The notes beneath the pieces were generated by a model, which was not told where the DNA came from, searched no databases, and worked only from the letters and a program-made list of their open reading frames with translations. From Gracilibacillus halotolerans (GTDB lineage: Bacteria > Bacillota > Bacilli > Bacillales > Amphibacillaceae): a DNA stretch of 64,000 nt. The translations under genes were made by a program, and so were the position numbers. Shown piece after piece: positions 46,203-56,221 of the stretch (its first letter is position 1; the number at the start of each line of letters is the position of its first letter). The stretch spans positions 1 through 64,000 of the forward strand of contig NZ_JACHON010000007.1 of the NCBI RefSeq assembly GCF_014206945.1. Direction: 5' to 3'.

Positions 46203-48086
46203 ATGCGAGGTTTAAGAGTAGAGAATTTAGTAAAAACATATGGGGAAAAGGTTTTATTTAATAAAATTTCCTTTTCTATTATGGAAGGCGAACGGATTGG
46301 TTTAATCGGAGTAAACGGTACCGGTAAATCTTCTCTGTTAAAAGTTCTAGCGCAAGTCGATGAAGCGGATAGTGGCGAATTAATACACCCTAATGATTAT
46401 GAGGTGGCGTATCTTGACCAAAGTCCAGAACTAAACAGTGATCAGTCTGTTCTTGATCACATTTATTATGGTGAGGTAGATATCATGCAAGCTTTGCGAG
46501 CTTATGAGCAAGCAGTAGCCGAGCTGGAAACCTCTCCTGACGATTCCATACTGCAAAAAAATTTATGGAAAGCACAAGAAAAAATGGATGAATTAGATGC
46601 TTGGGATGCGATGACCCAAGCGAAAACGATTTTAACAAAGCTTGGTGTCCCATCGTACACGAAACGTTTGGGCGAATTATCTGGTGGCCAGCAAAAAAGG
46701 GTGGCGATAGCTAAAGCACTTATCCAACCAACGGATCTATTAATCCTGGATGAGCCTACGAACCATTTAGATAGTGATACGATTGAATGGTTAGAGGAGC
46801 ATCTCTCTCATTATCGCGGCGCCCTCTTATTAGTTACACATGATCGTTATTTTCTTGATCGAGTAACAAACCGTATATTTGAACTTCATAAAGGTAATCT
46901 TTATACATATGAAGGCAATTATACGCATTTTCTAGAACAGAAGGCTTTAAGAGAACACCAAGAACTAGTAGCTGAACAAAAGCATAAAAATATCTTAAAA
47001 ACAGAGGTAGCTTGGTTAAAAGCGGGAGTTAAGGCACGAACGACCAAACAGAAAGCTCGAATTGAACGAGTACAAGCGATGCAAGAAGAAACATTTGACA
47101 CACAAAAGTCTAGTATCTCGTTTGATGCAGGATCCAAGCGTTTAGGAAAGAAAGTAATGGAAGTGAAAGACTTATCAAAGAGCTATGAAGGTAAGCTAAT
47201 ATTCGAAGACTTAAATCTATTACTAAAGCCAGGTGATCGGATCGGTATTGTCGGACCAAATGGAACTGGGAAAACCACATTGCTCCAACTGTTAGCAGGC
47301 TTGGAAGAACCAGATAAAGGGACTATAGAGGTTGGGGAAACAGTGAAAATTGGCTACTATACACAGCATCATATGTTACTAGATGATTCGGTAAAAGTAA
47401 TTGATGTGATTCGGGATGTAGCAGAGGTAATTCATACGACGAGTGGCGACGTTATTACAGCTGAGCAAATGTTAGAACGCTTTTTATTCCCAAGATCTCA
47501 GCAATGGACATATGTACATAAGTTATCTGGTGGAGAGAAAAGAAGACTTTATTTATTATCCGTTTTAATGGAAGAGCCTAATGTATTAATGCTTGATGAG
47601 CCAACAAATGATTTAGATACAGAAACGTTAACAATTTTAGAAGATTATTTAGATTCTTTTCCTGGTGTCGTAATTACGGTTTCACATGATCGATACTTCC
47701 TTGATAAGACAGTAGACCAATTGTTAATAGCTTCTGCTTCTACGAAATGGGAGCATTTTTATGGGAATTATAGTGAGTATCGTGAACAAGTGACAGTACA
47801 AGAAAAAGAAACACCAAAAACAAAGTCAGTAATAGAACGCCCGAAACCGAAGAAAAAGAAACTATCTTATATGGAACAAAAAGAATGGGAAACGATTGAA
47901 GATGAAATAACAGAATTAGAAGAAGAATTAGAGATTACACAGCAGGCAATTGTGGAGGCGGGCAGTGATATGGAAGTCATCCAGCCACTTTTCGAAAAAC
48001 AAAAAGAGTTAGAGAAGCAACTAGAGCTCAAAATGGAACGATGGGAAGAGCTTTCCCTTTTAGTAGAAGAATTGGAGGACGTATAA
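46203..48086 (+). CDS. yfmR: ABC-F family ATPase, YfmR/Uup type
   Basis: The 627-aa two-domain ATPase lacks membrane helices. Domain 1: GVNGTGKSS, LSGGQQKRVAIAKAL, LILDEPTNHLD, THDRYF. Domain 2: GPNGTGKTT, LSGGEKRRLYLL, LMLDEPTNDLD, SHDRYF. A basic linker (KPKKKK) and a C-terminal coiled coil of about 75 residues mark the Uup/YfmR group. In B. subtilis YfmR relieves ribosome stalling together with EF-P. ATG 46203 is 9 bases from AAAGGA; the 24 codons upstream lack family similarity. It abuts an aminopeptidase gene 1 base later. Confidence 0.88.
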   Translation: MRGLRVENLVKTYGEKVLFNKISFSIMEGERIGLIGVNGTGKSSLLKVLAQVDEADSGELIHPNDYEVAYLDQSPELNSDQSVLDHIYYGEVDIMQALRAYEQAVAELETSPDDSILQKNLWKAQEKMDELDAWDAMTQAKTILTKLGVPSYTKRLGELSGGQQKRVAIAKALIQPTDLLILDEPTNHLDSDTIEWLEEHLSHYRGALLLVTHDRYFLDRVTNRIFELHKGNLYTYEGNYTHFLEQKALREHQELVAEQKHKNILKTEVAWLKAGVKARTTKQKARIERVQAMQEETFDTQKSSISFDAGSKRLGKKVMEVKDLSKSYEGKLIFEDLNLLLKPGDRIGIVGPNGTGKTTLLQLLAGLEEPDKGTIEVGETVKIGYYTQHHMLLDDSVKVIDVIRDVAEVIHTTSGDVITAEQMLERFLFPRSQQWTYVHKLSGGEKRRLYLLSVLMEEPNVLMLDEPTNDLDTETLTILEDYLDSFPGVVITVSHDRYFLDKTVDQLLIASASTKWEHFYGNYSEYREQVTVQEKETPKTKSVIERPKPKKKKLSYMEQKEWETIEDEITELEEELEITQQAIVEAGSDMEVIQPLFEKQKELEKQLELKMERWEELSLLVEELEDV

Positions 48087-48087
48087 A

Positions 48088-49326
48088 ATGGCGAATCCAA
48101 AATGGATGGAGAAGTATGCAGAATTAGCATTAAAAACGGGTGTTAACTTACAAGAAAATCAAGTATTAATGATTAACTCAACAATCGAAGGAGCAGAATT
48201 CACGCGAATAGTAGTGAAAAAGGCATATGAATTAGGAGCAAAAAATGTTCATATTAATTGGTCAGACGATGAACTAAATCTCTTGAAATTTCAACATGTT
48301 TCTACGGAGGAACTTACAAATATCCCCCAATGGCAAATTGATAAGAACCTTGATTTAGCTAAAGATGGTGCTGCGCTGTTATCAATACGCTCAACTAACC
48401 CAGATTTATTAAAAGATATTGATCCAGAAAAAGTTGGGAGATTTAATAAAGCAAATGCAGAGGCAATGAAAGAGTTTCGCCAATATACGATGAATGATCG
48501 TATTCGTTGGTCGATTATTTCCATACCAACTGCAGAGTGGGCGCAAAAGATATTTCCTAATTTATCGAAGGAAGAGGCAATCGAAAGCTTATGGGAGCAA
48601 ATTTTTAAAATTGTTCGTGTAGATAAAGAGGATCCGATTGGTGCTTGGGAGAAACACAATGAAACGTTGCGAAAAGCACATGAATATTTGAATAAGAAAG
48701 CATTTAAGGCACTAAGATTCCAATCCGCAGGTACAGATATTCGTTTTGAACTACCTAAGGGGCATATTTGGAAGGGAGGAGCTGCAAAAACTCCAGATGG
48801 TCAGCCATTTAACCCTAATATGCCTACAGAAGAAGTGTTCACTGTTCCACATAAATATGGGGTAGACGGAAAAGTTACAGCGACAAAACCACTTGTTTAT
48901 GGTGGAAACCTTATTGATGGTTTTAGTTTAACGTTTAAAGACGGTAAGGTTGTTGATTTTGAAGCTGAGAAAGGCTATGACACGTTAAAGCAGTTACTTG
49001 AAATGGATGAAGGAGCAAAAAGATTAGGTGAGTTAGCACTTGTTCCTCACTCTTCACCAATCTCCCAATCCAATTTAATATTCTATAACACACTATACGA
49101 TGAAAATGCTTCTTGCCATATAGCATTAGGAAAAGCGTATCCAACGAACTTAGAAGGTGGTTCTTCTATGAGTGAGGAAGAATTAGACCAACATGGAGTG
49201 AATGACAGTTTAACACATGTTGACTTCATGATAGGGTCCGCGGATTTAAACATCGATGGAGAAAACGAAGATGGAACAACGGATGCTATTTTTCGTAATG
49301 GTGAATGGGCGATAACATTTGATTGA
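48088..49326 (+). CDS. M29 family aminopeptidase (AmpS type), copy 1
   Basis: The 412-aa metallo-aminopeptidase has family blocks YAELALKTGVNLQENQVL, GIPTEEV-like NPNMPTEEVFTVPHKYGVDG, LALVPHSSPISQSNL, DENASCHIALGKAYPTNLEG and NDSLTHVDFMIGSADLNIDG, which carry the Glu/His/Asp metal ligands. It trims N-terminal residues of peptides in the cytoplasm. It sits one base after yfmR (GGAGGACG site inside yfmR), so it is co-transcribed. A close paralogue lies at 59220. Confidence 0.92.
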   Translation: MANPKWMEKYAELALKTGVNLQENQVLMINSTIEGAEFTRIVVKKAYELGAKNVHINWSDDELNLLKFQHVSTEELTNIPQWQIDKNLDLAKDGAALLSIRSTNPDLLKDIDPEKVGRFNKANAEAMKEFRQYTMNDRIRWSIISIPTAEWAQKIFPNLSKEEAIESLWEQIFKIVRVDKEDPIGAWEKHNETLRKAHEYLNKKAFKALRFQSAGTDIRFELPKGHIWKGGAAKTPDGQPFNPNMPTEEVFTVPHKYGVDGKVTATKPLVYGGNLIDGFSLTFKDGKVVDFEAEKGYDTLKQLLEMDEGAKRLGELALVPHSSPISQSNLIFYNTLYDENASCHIALGKAYPTNLEGGSSMSEEELDQHGVNDSLTHVDFMIGSADLNIDGENEDGTTDAIFRNGEWAITFD

Positions 49327-49333
49327 TGTATAC

Positions 49334-49380
49334 AACTAAAGCCGAACGCTTTTTTACAAAGTAGTTCGGCTTTAGTTTTA
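49334..49380. terminator. terminator between M29 aminopeptidase and SE1832-like gene
   Basis: AACTAAAGCCGAAC (49334-49347) pairs perfectly with GTTCGGCTTTAGTT (49364-49377). It can serve both convergent genes, although T runs are modest. Confidence 0.85.
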
Positions 49381-49392
49381 CTATCCATTATC

Positions 49393-49584
49393 CTATTTGT
49401 CTTCTTCGTTCATTGACTGTAGTTTTTTTCTTAAGTCTGATATTTCCTTTTCCAATCGTTCCAATTCTAGCTCTGTAAAATGAGTATTTGACTTCACGTA
49501 CACTAACTTTTCCATATCGGCAGATAAACGCATATGATCTGCTTTTAAATCCTCTATTTCTCGTTCAATTTCTTTTCTATTCAT
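49393..49584 (-). CDS. SE1832-like small coiled-coil protein
   Basis: The 63-aa protein is one helical hairpin or coiled coil (KEIEREIEDLKADHMRLSAD, ELERLEKEISDLRKKLQSMN), matching small SE1832-type proteins of Bacilli of unknown role. The ATG follows GGAGG. It is a single gene. Confidence 0.7.
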   Translation of the reverse strand: MNRKEIEREIEDLKADHMRLSADMEKLVYVKSNTHFTELELERLEKEISDLRKKLQSMNEEDK

Positions 49585-50124
49585 TTATAAAACAACCTCC
49601 ATCTTTAATAGCTAACTTCATTGTATCATGAAATGGATTCCTTCCTCACTACCAATGGAATATGCTTATGGAAAAAATTACATAACATCAAATTTGGAGC
49701 ATTCGTGATTATGTGGGAGGATATGCTTCAAACTCTCCATTAAATTCAGTCTCGTTTACATCATTTTAGAATTTGTGGTTTAATCGGAGAATTCAACGGG
49801 TAAGTGAAATTGTGTGCTTTGCAACAATTCTGTAACATTTTAACTAGCACTTTTTTTGAAGAATTTTTTCTCATCAGGTTCGATTCGGTATAGTAGAACG
49901 AAGCTGATGTGGGAATTGCTCCTAATATTGATACAAGAAGTGGTGAATGTAACTTGTATGGAGTTTAGCAACAATTGGTGCTAGTAAATTTTTTATTCGG
50001 CGAATTAGACAGAATTTTTTCGCATAGATAGTAAGTATCATAGTCTTTTAGAAATCGACGTTACTTACACCAGAATGCAAGCTGAGTCTTTTTGTGAAGT
50101 AGTCGGGAAGGAGATGGAATTTGC
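49585..50124. other. intergenic upstream of the TRAP operon
   Basis: 540 AT-rich bases between divergent genes. The promoter of the TRAP operon must be here, but I find no clear -35/-10 pair, sigma-54 box or full cre match. No ORF with a ribosome site. Confidence 0.45.
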
Positions 50125-50685
50125 TTGAAGTTCTTCAGTTGGCTTGATAAAGCAGTATTAAAAATAGAAGAGTTTATATTAAGTGCCTCTATTATCGTCA
50201 TTGCACTTATGGTTTGTGCAAATGTAATCAGTCGACAATTCTTTGGTCCAAGTATTCTATTTCATGCCGAAGTAGCGAAGTTTGCTGTTGTTGTGTCTAC
50301 ATTTATGGGCATTAGCTATGCTGCAAGGAAAGGTCGACATATTAGTATGTCAGCCCTCTATGATCTTGTACCAAAAAAAATAAGAAAAGGGATGGCAATT
50401 TTAATCCCGTTGGTTACGTCGGTCGTACTATTTACTCTTGCATACATCTCATTTGATTATGTATCTGGTGAATATGGAAGAGGAACAACAACAACGAATT
50501 TAGGAATACCTACATATTTGATGTATATGTTTATACCGATAGGTTTTATTATGGGTGGTATTCAGTACGTAAGAAACTTCTTAGTGAATATCATGAACAA
50601 AGAAGTTTACATTGGTACAGACGCGTTAGACTACAATGATATAAAACCAGAAGATAGAAATATTGAAGATGAAATGCAGATTTAA
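50125..50685 (+). CDS. dctQ: TRAP transporter small permease (DctQ type)
   Basis: The 186-aa protein has four membrane helices (about 15-37, 50-68, 88-110, 128-150) with the DctQ signature CANVISRQFFGPSILFHAEV and GRHISM. It couples with the large permease for Na- or H-driven uptake of organic acids. It starts at TTG 50125, about 12 bases after AAGGAG, a long gap. First in a Q-M-P operon. Confidence 0.92.
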   Translation: MKFFSWLDKAVLKIEEFILSASIIVIALMVCANVISRQFFGPSILFHAEVAKFAVVVSTFMGISYAARKGRHISMSALYDLVPKKIRKGMAILIPLVTSVVLFTLAYISFDYVSGEYGRGTTTTNLGIPTYLMYMFIPIGFIMGGIQYVRNFLVNIMNKEVYIGTDALDYNDIKPEDRNIEDEMQI

Positions 50686-50709
50686 TAGGGGAAAAGTGAG
50701 GATAATGAA

Positions 50710-51981
50710 ATGATAACGACGTTATTAATAGTAATGATTGTTTTGCTTGTGTTAAATTTCCCGATGATGATCCCACTAATCATAGCACCCTTTGTAGTAG
50801 TTTTATTAGGCTACACAACTTTTGATATTAGTCCCTCCATTATGATTGGTCAGCTCGTAACAGGTATCGAATCCTACCAATTACTCTGTGTCCCTTTGTT
50901 TATTTTTGCAGCTGATATTATGACAGCTGGGAAAACCTCTCGCCGATTACTTGATTTCATCGGTGCTTTTGTAGGACATTTACGAGGCGGTTATGCGGTA
51001 ACAACTGCAGCTGCGTGTTCGTTGTTTGGAGCGATTTCTGGCTCCACACAGGCTACGGTTGTAGCAATTGGTAAGCCAATGCGTGAGCGTTTGTTAAAGG
51101 TAGGCTACAAAGACTCAAGTGCGATGGCTTTGATTATAAACGCAAGTGATGTCGCTTTACTTATTCCGCCAAGTATAGGGCTAATCATGTATGGTTTAGC
51201 TGCAGGGGAGTCTATTGGAGATTTATTTATCGCGGGAATTATTCCGGGTTTAATCGTATTTTTAGCATTTACGATTTATAGCGTGATTTATGCAAAAATC
51301 AAGAACATTCCGTTAGCGGATCGAGCTACTTGGAAAAAAAGATTGCAACTATTCAGAAAAGCAGCTTTACCGTTAGGCTTTCCGATTTTAATAATTGGCG
51401 GTATTTACATGGGTTGGTTTTCTGCAACAGAAGCAGCAGGGATTTCGGTATTATATGCACTAATTTTAGAAGTGTTTATATTCCGTTCGGTGCATATTAA
51501 GCAACTACCAAGTATTGCACTCTCTACAGGACTTGTAACCTCAGCCGTTTTTATCTTGGTAGCTGGTGGTCAAGTTTTCACTTATATTGTAAATTTAGAG
51601 CGAATTCCTCAACTGCTGTCAGATGCAGTGTTAGGAGCAGATCCAAGCCCAACATATGTTTTAATAATTGTTACAATCTTTTTCTTTATTGGATGTATGT
51701 TTGTGGACCCGATAGTAGTTATTCTAGTACTAACACCAATCTTTGCGCCGATTGCTGCTCAAGTAGGTGTAGATCCAATACATTTAGGTATTATTATTAC
51801 GTTCCAAGCGGCACTAGGATCAGCAACTCCGCCATTTGGAGTCGATATATTTACCGCCAGTGCTGTGTTTAATCGGCCGTATATGGATGTTATTCGAGGA
51901 ACCCCTCCATATATCGCTATCTTAGTTGGAATTTCTGTATTGTTAATTATGTTTCCACAGCTTTCTCTCGCTTTATTATAG
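50710..51981 (+). CDS. dctM: TRAP transporter large permease (DctM type)
   Basis: The 423-aa protein has about twelve membrane helices with DctM hallmarks: GLFGAISGSTQATVVAIG-type segment, MALIINASDVALLIPPSIGL, FSATEAAGISVLYAL, and LGSATPPFGVDIF near the end. It is the ion-coupled transport subunit. It follows dctQ by 24 bases with a GGGGAAAAGTGAGG region upstream. Confidence 0.94.
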   Translation: MITTLLIVMIVLLVLNFPMMIPLIIAPFVVVLLGYTTFDISPSIMIGQLVTGIESYQLLCVPLFIFAADIMTAGKTSRRLLDFIGAFVGHLRGGYAVTTAAACSLFGAISGSTQATVVAIGKPMRERLLKVGYKDSSAMALIINASDVALLIPPSIGLIMYGLAAGESIGDLFIAGIIPGLIVFLAFTIYSVIYAKIKNIPLADRATWKKRLQLFRKAALPLGFPILIIGGIYMGWFSATEAAGISVLYALILEVFIFRSVHIKQLPSIALSTGLVTSAVFILVAGGQVFTYIVNLERIPQLLSDAVLGADPSPTYVLIIVTIFFFIGCMFVDPIVVILVLTPIFAPIAAQVGVDPIHLGIIITFQAALGSATPPFGVDIFTASAVFNRPYMDVIRGTPPYIAILVGISVLLIMFPQLSLALL

Positions 51982-52028
51982 CGGAAAGCTAAATATAAAT
52001 TTTTACAAAATTATAGGAGGTAATCATT

Positions 52029-53123
52029 ATTTTTAACAAAAAGTATTCTGTTTTATTCGTATTATTATTAGCAGTAGGTTTGGTTCTTGCAGCTTGTGGG
52101 GGTGGCGATTCTTCAAATGGGGATTCAGACAACGGAGATTCAGACAACGGAGATAGCGACAACGCCGATACTGGTTCATCTGCTGAATGGCTATTCATTA
52201 CAGAAGAGACAGGCGAGCAAGTACAAATGGCATATGCGAACGAGTTTAAAAAACGTATTGAAGAAAAGACAGATGGTGATGTAACAGTAACTACTTATGA
52301 ATTTGGTGGTCTAGGTACTGAGACAGATAACGTTGTAGCACTACAAGAAAATACGGTTCAATTAGCGGTAACTTCTCCAGGATTCATTGGTAATACGATT
52401 CAAGAAAGTCAGATCTTTGGATTGCATTATCTATTCCCTGATAGTGTAGAAGAAACACACAAAATCTTAAACGAGAGTGAAGCTATTAATGTAGATTTAG
52501 TGAAACAATATGAGGAAATTGGTTTAAAACCACTTTCTTTCTGGACAGAAGGTTTCATGATGTGGACTAGTAACAAGCCAGTAACTTCTGTTGCTGACTT
52601 TGAGAATTTTAAAATGAGAATTCAAGGAACGAAGCTACAAGAGGAAGCGTGGAAAGCTTATGGTGGTACACCACAAACGATGAGCTGGGGAGACTTATAC
52701 ACTGGTCTAGAAAATGGAACAGTAGATGGTCAAGATAACCCAATCTTCTTTATTGCAGATGCATCTTTCAATGAAGTGCAAGACTATATGACACTATCTC
52801 GTCATAATAACTATGTTGCAACAACGACCGTAAATATGGACTGGTTTGAAGGTCTTAGTGAAGATTATCAACAATTAGTGGTAGAGACAGTTGAAGATAT
52901 GCAAGATTGGATATTCGAAGAGCAAAAATCTCAAAACGAGCATTTCTTAGAAGTAATTAAGGAAAGTGGAACAGAAGTAGTAGAATTATCAGAAGAAGAA
53001 TTAGCAGAATTTAAAGAAGCGTCCATGGGTGTACGTGACTTCTATCGTGAAGAAGTATCAAGAGTAGATGGAGCAATCTTAGATAAGCTTGAGCAAGAAA
53101 TCGAAGAAATAGTTGGAGAGTAA
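52029..53123 (+). CDS. dctP: TRAP transporter substrate-binding lipoprotein (DctP type), apparent AUU start
   Basis: The lipoprotein (about 364 aa) has a signal peptide FNKKYSVLFVLLLAVGLVLA with lipobox LAAC, a GDSDN repeat linker, then a DctP domain (EETGEQVQMAYANEFKKRIE, VVALQENTVQLAV, RIQGTKLQEEAWKAYGGTPQ, LENGTVDGQDNP). No ATG, GTG or TTG precedes the signal peptide: behind a perfect AGGAGG (52015-52020) the frame reads ATT ATT TTT AAC AAA. ATT 52029 has 8-base spacing, ATT 52026 has 5. The first standard start (TTG 52080) would delete most of the signal peptide. The substrate is not known. Confidence 0.85.
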   Translation: MFNKKYSVLFVLLLAVGLVLAACGGGDSSNGDSDNGDSDNGDSDNADTGSSAEWLFITEETGEQVQMAYANEFKKRIEEKTDGDVTVTTYEFGGLGTETDNVVALQENTVQLAVTSPGFIGNTIQESQIFGLHYLFPDSVEETHKILNESEAINVDLVKQYEEIGLKPLSFWTEGFMMWTSNKPVTSVADFENFKMRIQGTKLQEEAWKAYGGTPQTMSWGDLYTGLENGTVDGQDNPIFFIADASFNEVQDYMTLSRHNNYVATTTVNMDWFEGLSEDYQQLVVETVEDMQDWIFEEQKSQNEHFLEVIKESGTEVVELSEEELAEFKEASMGVRDFYREEVSRVDGAILDKLEQEIEEIVGE

Positions 53124-53131
53124 ATGAAAAG

Positions 53132-53162
53132 CCCCTTACTAGCTAATGCTAGTAAGGGGTTT
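53132..53162. terminator. terminator after the TRAP operon, bidirectional
   Basis: CCCCTTACTAGC (53132-53143) pairs perfectly with GCTAGTAAGGGG (53148-53159) over a 4-base loop. TTTAAT follows on the plus strand and CTTTTC on the minus strand. Confidence 0.88.
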
Positions 53163-53170
53163 AATATTGG

Positions 53171-54259
53171 CTATAAAATAGGTGTGTCGTCTTCAGGCTG
53201 TCTTTTTTTCCACTCATCATAGAAATGAGCAATTACGGTTTTCACGACTGCATAAGCTGGAATGATGAAAAGCACACCTAGAAAACCTGCAATTCCTCCC
53301 GCTGCAAGAATAAGTGTAATAACAGTTAGTGGGTGTAGTGATAGGGCACGGCCCATAATGTTCGGTGAAATAAAGTTACTTTCAATTTGCTGTGCGACAA
53401 CCATGACTGCAATCGCCCATAGTGCAATTATTGGATCTTGGAAAAAGCCAACAATTACTGCAGGTACAGCAGATAGAAATGGTCCAATAAATGGGATGAA
53501 ATTCATTACTAAACCGAATAAAGCTAAAGATAATGAATAATTTAAATCTATTATTAAGTAACCAATATAAAGCATCGTCCCTACACAAATACTAACGATA
53601 AATTGACCTTGTATAAAGGAGGACAGCGTATTGTTTACTTCAGATGTAAGCTTTTTAAAGCTTGTTGCTTGCGTTGGCTTTAAAAACTTCGTTATAAAAG
53701 GAACAAATTTGTGTCCATCCTTTAACATAAAGAATAAGAAAAATGGTATTAAGAAAAAGGAAAAGACAAAACTGAAAACTTGTCCAATCGTATTAATGAT
53801 TCCGGCAGTAATGACATCAGCTGAATTTCCAAGTTGATCAAGGATATTGTTTATTGTATCTTCGACCTGTTGAGGAATTATAAACTGCCTTTCCTGCCAC
53901 ATATCAATGATTTTTTCTGTTGAATCGACCATCTTTGGAACACTATCAGTAAAATTCGTGAATTGGCCTTGGACGGTTGGAGCAATAAAGAGAACAAATA
54001 ACGCAAGCACTAAGAGAATTAGGAAGAAGACGATTAAAGTTCCCCAAATTCTAGCGATCTTTTTCTTTTCCAACCAATCAACAAGTGGATTCGTCACATA
54101 GAAGATAATCCCTGCACCTATAATTGGCACAGCAATGGCTGCTAAATAAGCAGAAACTGGCTCAAAAATAAAGCGTGTTAAATAGATTAAGTAGACTAAG
54201 CCAAAGGTTAATATAAGCGTTACTAGAATACGATTAATTTTCCGATCAAACAAAGCCAT
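53171..54259 (-). CDS. AI-2E transporter (PerM/YueF) family membrane protein
   Basis: The 362-aa protein has about eight membrane helices and family blocks PIIGAGIIFYVTNPLVDWLE, FFLIPFFLFFMLKDG, LNYSLSLALFGLVMNFIPFI, GPFLSAVPA, and SPNIMGRALSLHPLTVITLI. The family ranges from autoinducer export to Na/H exchange, so the substrate is open. The ATG has only a close GTTGGG, so the start may be the TTG two codons later. A single gene convergent with the TRAP operon. Confidence 0.88.
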   Translation of the reverse strand: MALFDRKINRILVTLILTFGLVYLIYLTRFIFEPVSAYLAAIAVPIIGAGIIFYVTNPLVDWLEKKKIARIWGTLIVFFLILLVLALFVLFIAPTVQGQFTNFTDSVPKMVDSTEKIIDMWQERQFIIPQQVEDTINNILDQLGNSADVITAGIINTIGQVFSFVFSFFLIPFFLFFMLKDGHKFVPFITKFLKPTQATSFKKLTSEVNNTLSSFIQGQFIVSICVGTMLYIGYLIIDLNYSLSLALFGLVMNFIPFIGPFLSAVPAVIVGFFQDPIIALWAIAVMVVAQQIESNFISPNIMGRALSLHPLTVITLILAAGGIAGFLGVLFIIPAYAVVKTVIAHFYDEWKKRQPEDDTPIL

Positions 54260-54407
54260 CCCAACTTTCTACAACTTATTTCTAATATTACTATTCTATC
54301 ATAGAACAATTTTTAATTGGAACATTAAGGTAAAGCATGAATAGAAACCGTTGTCTCTTTATGATACTATATAGGAAACATTGCTTGTTAAAGGGGGATA
54401 CATTTTT

Positions 54408-56120
54408 ATGGTTTGGCAAGAAACATATGAAAAATGGACAAAACACACAGCTCTAGACAAAGATTTGAGGAAACAATTAGAAGAGCTCCAAGGTAATGAT
54501 AAGGAATTAGAGGATGCTTTTTATAAAAATTTATCATTCGGTACTGGAGGTATGCGAGGCATACTAGGACCAGGTACGAATAGAATGAATGTTTATACGA
54601 TACGTAAAGCTGTAGCAGGCTTAGCAAAATACATAAAATCAAACGTGAATGATGCAGAAAAACGTGGAGTCGCAATCGCATATGATTCACGACATATGTC
54701 GAAGGAGTTTGCAGTAGAATCAGCAAAGGTATTGGGTGCTGAAGGTGTAAAGGCCTATGTATTTGAATCTCTACGTCCAACCCCTGTACTTTCGTTTGCT
54801 GTTAGACATTTACAGGCAGCAGCTGGAATTATGATAACTGCAAGTCATAATCCACCTGAATATAACGGTTTTAAAGTGTACAATGAAGATGGTGGACAGG
54901 CTCCATTGGAAGAAGCGGAAGCAATTATTAATGAAGTTAACAAAATTGATAGAGAATTAGACATTTTAGTTAAAAATGAAGAAGAGCTACTTGAAAGCAA
55001 TCTTCTCGAATGGATTGGTGAAGATGTTGATAAAGCGTACCTTGAACAGTTAAAAACGATTCAAAAACAAGCGGTCAACGAGTCAACATTAGAAATTGTT
55101 TTTACACCATTGCATGGAACAGCTTATTATCCGGTCATGGATGGCTTACAGCAAATGGGTTTTCAAAACATTCATGTAGTAGAAGAACAAGCGAAGCCAG
55201 ATCCGGAATTCTCTACCGTTAGCTCGCCGAATCCAGAAGAACATCAAGCATTCGAAATGGCGATTGCGTTGGGAGAAAAAGTAGATGCAGATATATTAAT
55301 AGGAACGGATCCAGACGCAGATAGATTAGGTGTAGCGGTAAAAGACGCAAGCGGCGCTTATCAAGTGCTCTCAGGGAATCAGTTAGGTACGTTATTACTT
55401 GATTACACACTTTCCCAAACAGAAAATCTAACAAACGGAAAAGTAATCAAAACAATTGTTACGACAGAAATGGGCCGAGCCGTTGCAAAGCATTATGGAG
55501 TTGAAACAATTGATACGCTAACAGGGTTTAAATTCATCGGTGAGAAAATTAAACAATTTGAATTAACACATGAGCATTTTCTATTCGGTTATGAGGAGAG
55601 CTATGGCTATTTAATTGGGGATTTTGTCCGTGACAAGGATGCTGTTCAAGCAGCTGTTGCAGCATGTGAAGTAGCACATTATTGGAAACAACAAGGAAAG
55701 ACGTTACTCGAAGCATTAGATACTCTCTATGAAAAGCATGGTTTTTATGTAGAAAAAATGAATTCACTTACGCTTAAAGGTAAAGAAGGAGCAGAACAAA
55801 TAGCCACGATTATGGAGGATATTCGAGAACGTCCGTTTACCAATTTAGCTGGTCTAAACATCGTAGCTGTTGAGGACTATCAAACAAGCGAACGCTATTT
55901 ACCTCTTGAAGAAAAAAGCGAAGATATTACACTGCCTAAAGAAAATGTAATGAAGTTCTTGCTTGAGAATGAAGCATGGGTTTGCTTCCGACCTTCGGGT
56001 ACAGAACCGAAAATTAAAAGCTACTTCGGCGTAAAGACAGATAGTAAAGATGATAGTGAAGCCTTAATTAAAACAATTCAGGAAGAAGTAGAAGAGCGAA
56101 TTGCTAGCATTCTGAAATAA
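54408..56120 (+). CDS. pgcA: alpha-phosphoglucomutase / phosphomannomutase
   Basis: The 570-aa enzyme interconverts glucose 1-phosphate and glucose 6-phosphate, feeding UDP-glucose, teichoic acid anchor and wall sugar synthesis. It has the active-site serine loop TASHNPPEYNGFKVYNEDGG, the metal loop GTDPDADRLGVA, the sugar loop FGYEESYGYL, and the phosphate loop RPSGTEPKIK. ATG 54408 is 9 bases from AAAGGGGG; the frame upstream lacks similarity. A single gene. Confidence 0.94.
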   Translation: MVWQETYEKWTKHTALDKDLRKQLEELQGNDKELEDAFYKNLSFGTGGMRGILGPGTNRMNVYTIRKAVAGLAKYIKSNVNDAEKRGVAIAYDSRHMSKEFAVESAKVLGAEGVKAYVFESLRPTPVLSFAVRHLQAAAGIMITASHNPPEYNGFKVYNEDGGQAPLEEAEAIINEVNKIDRELDILVKNEEELLESNLLEWIGEDVDKAYLEQLKTIQKQAVNESTLEIVFTPLHGTAYYPVMDGLQQMGFQNIHVVEEQAKPDPEFSTVSSPNPEEHQAFEMAIALGEKVDADILIGTDPDADRLGVAVKDASGAYQVLSGNQLGTLLLDYTLSQTENLTNGKVIKTIVTTEMGRAVAKHYGVETIDTLTGFKFIGEKIKQFELTHEHFLFGYEESYGYLIGDFVRDKDAVQAAVAACEVAHYWKQQGKTLLEALDTLYEKHGFYVEKMNSLTLKGKEGAEQIATIMEDIRERPFTNLAGLNIVAVEDYQTSERYLPLEEKSEDITLPKENVMKFLLENEAWVCFRPSGTEPKIKSYFGVKTDSKDDSEALIKTIQEEVEERIASILK

Positions 56121-56179
56121 AGAACGGTCTGTTTCAACTATTAAATATGTAGAAAAAGGATAAATATCTAAATAGCTCG

Positions 56180-56208
56180 TTGACATAATTCGCTTTTTCC
56201 GCTATTCT
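56180..56208 (+). promoter_or_regulatory. sigma-A promoter of ykoY leader
   Basis: TTGACA (56180-56185), a 17-base spacer and TATTCT (56203-56208), about 15 bases upstream of the riboswitch. Confidence 0.75.
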
Positions 56209-56221
56209 TAATAAGTATTAT

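Noticed and set aside
49740-49765. cre site upstream of the TRAP operon
   Set aside because: CGTTTACAT matches one half of the motif, but the other half fails at fixed positions.
52087-52284. 65-codon ORF within dctP
   Set aside because: It is a shadow in another frame of the dctP gene, whose signal peptide and domain are clear.
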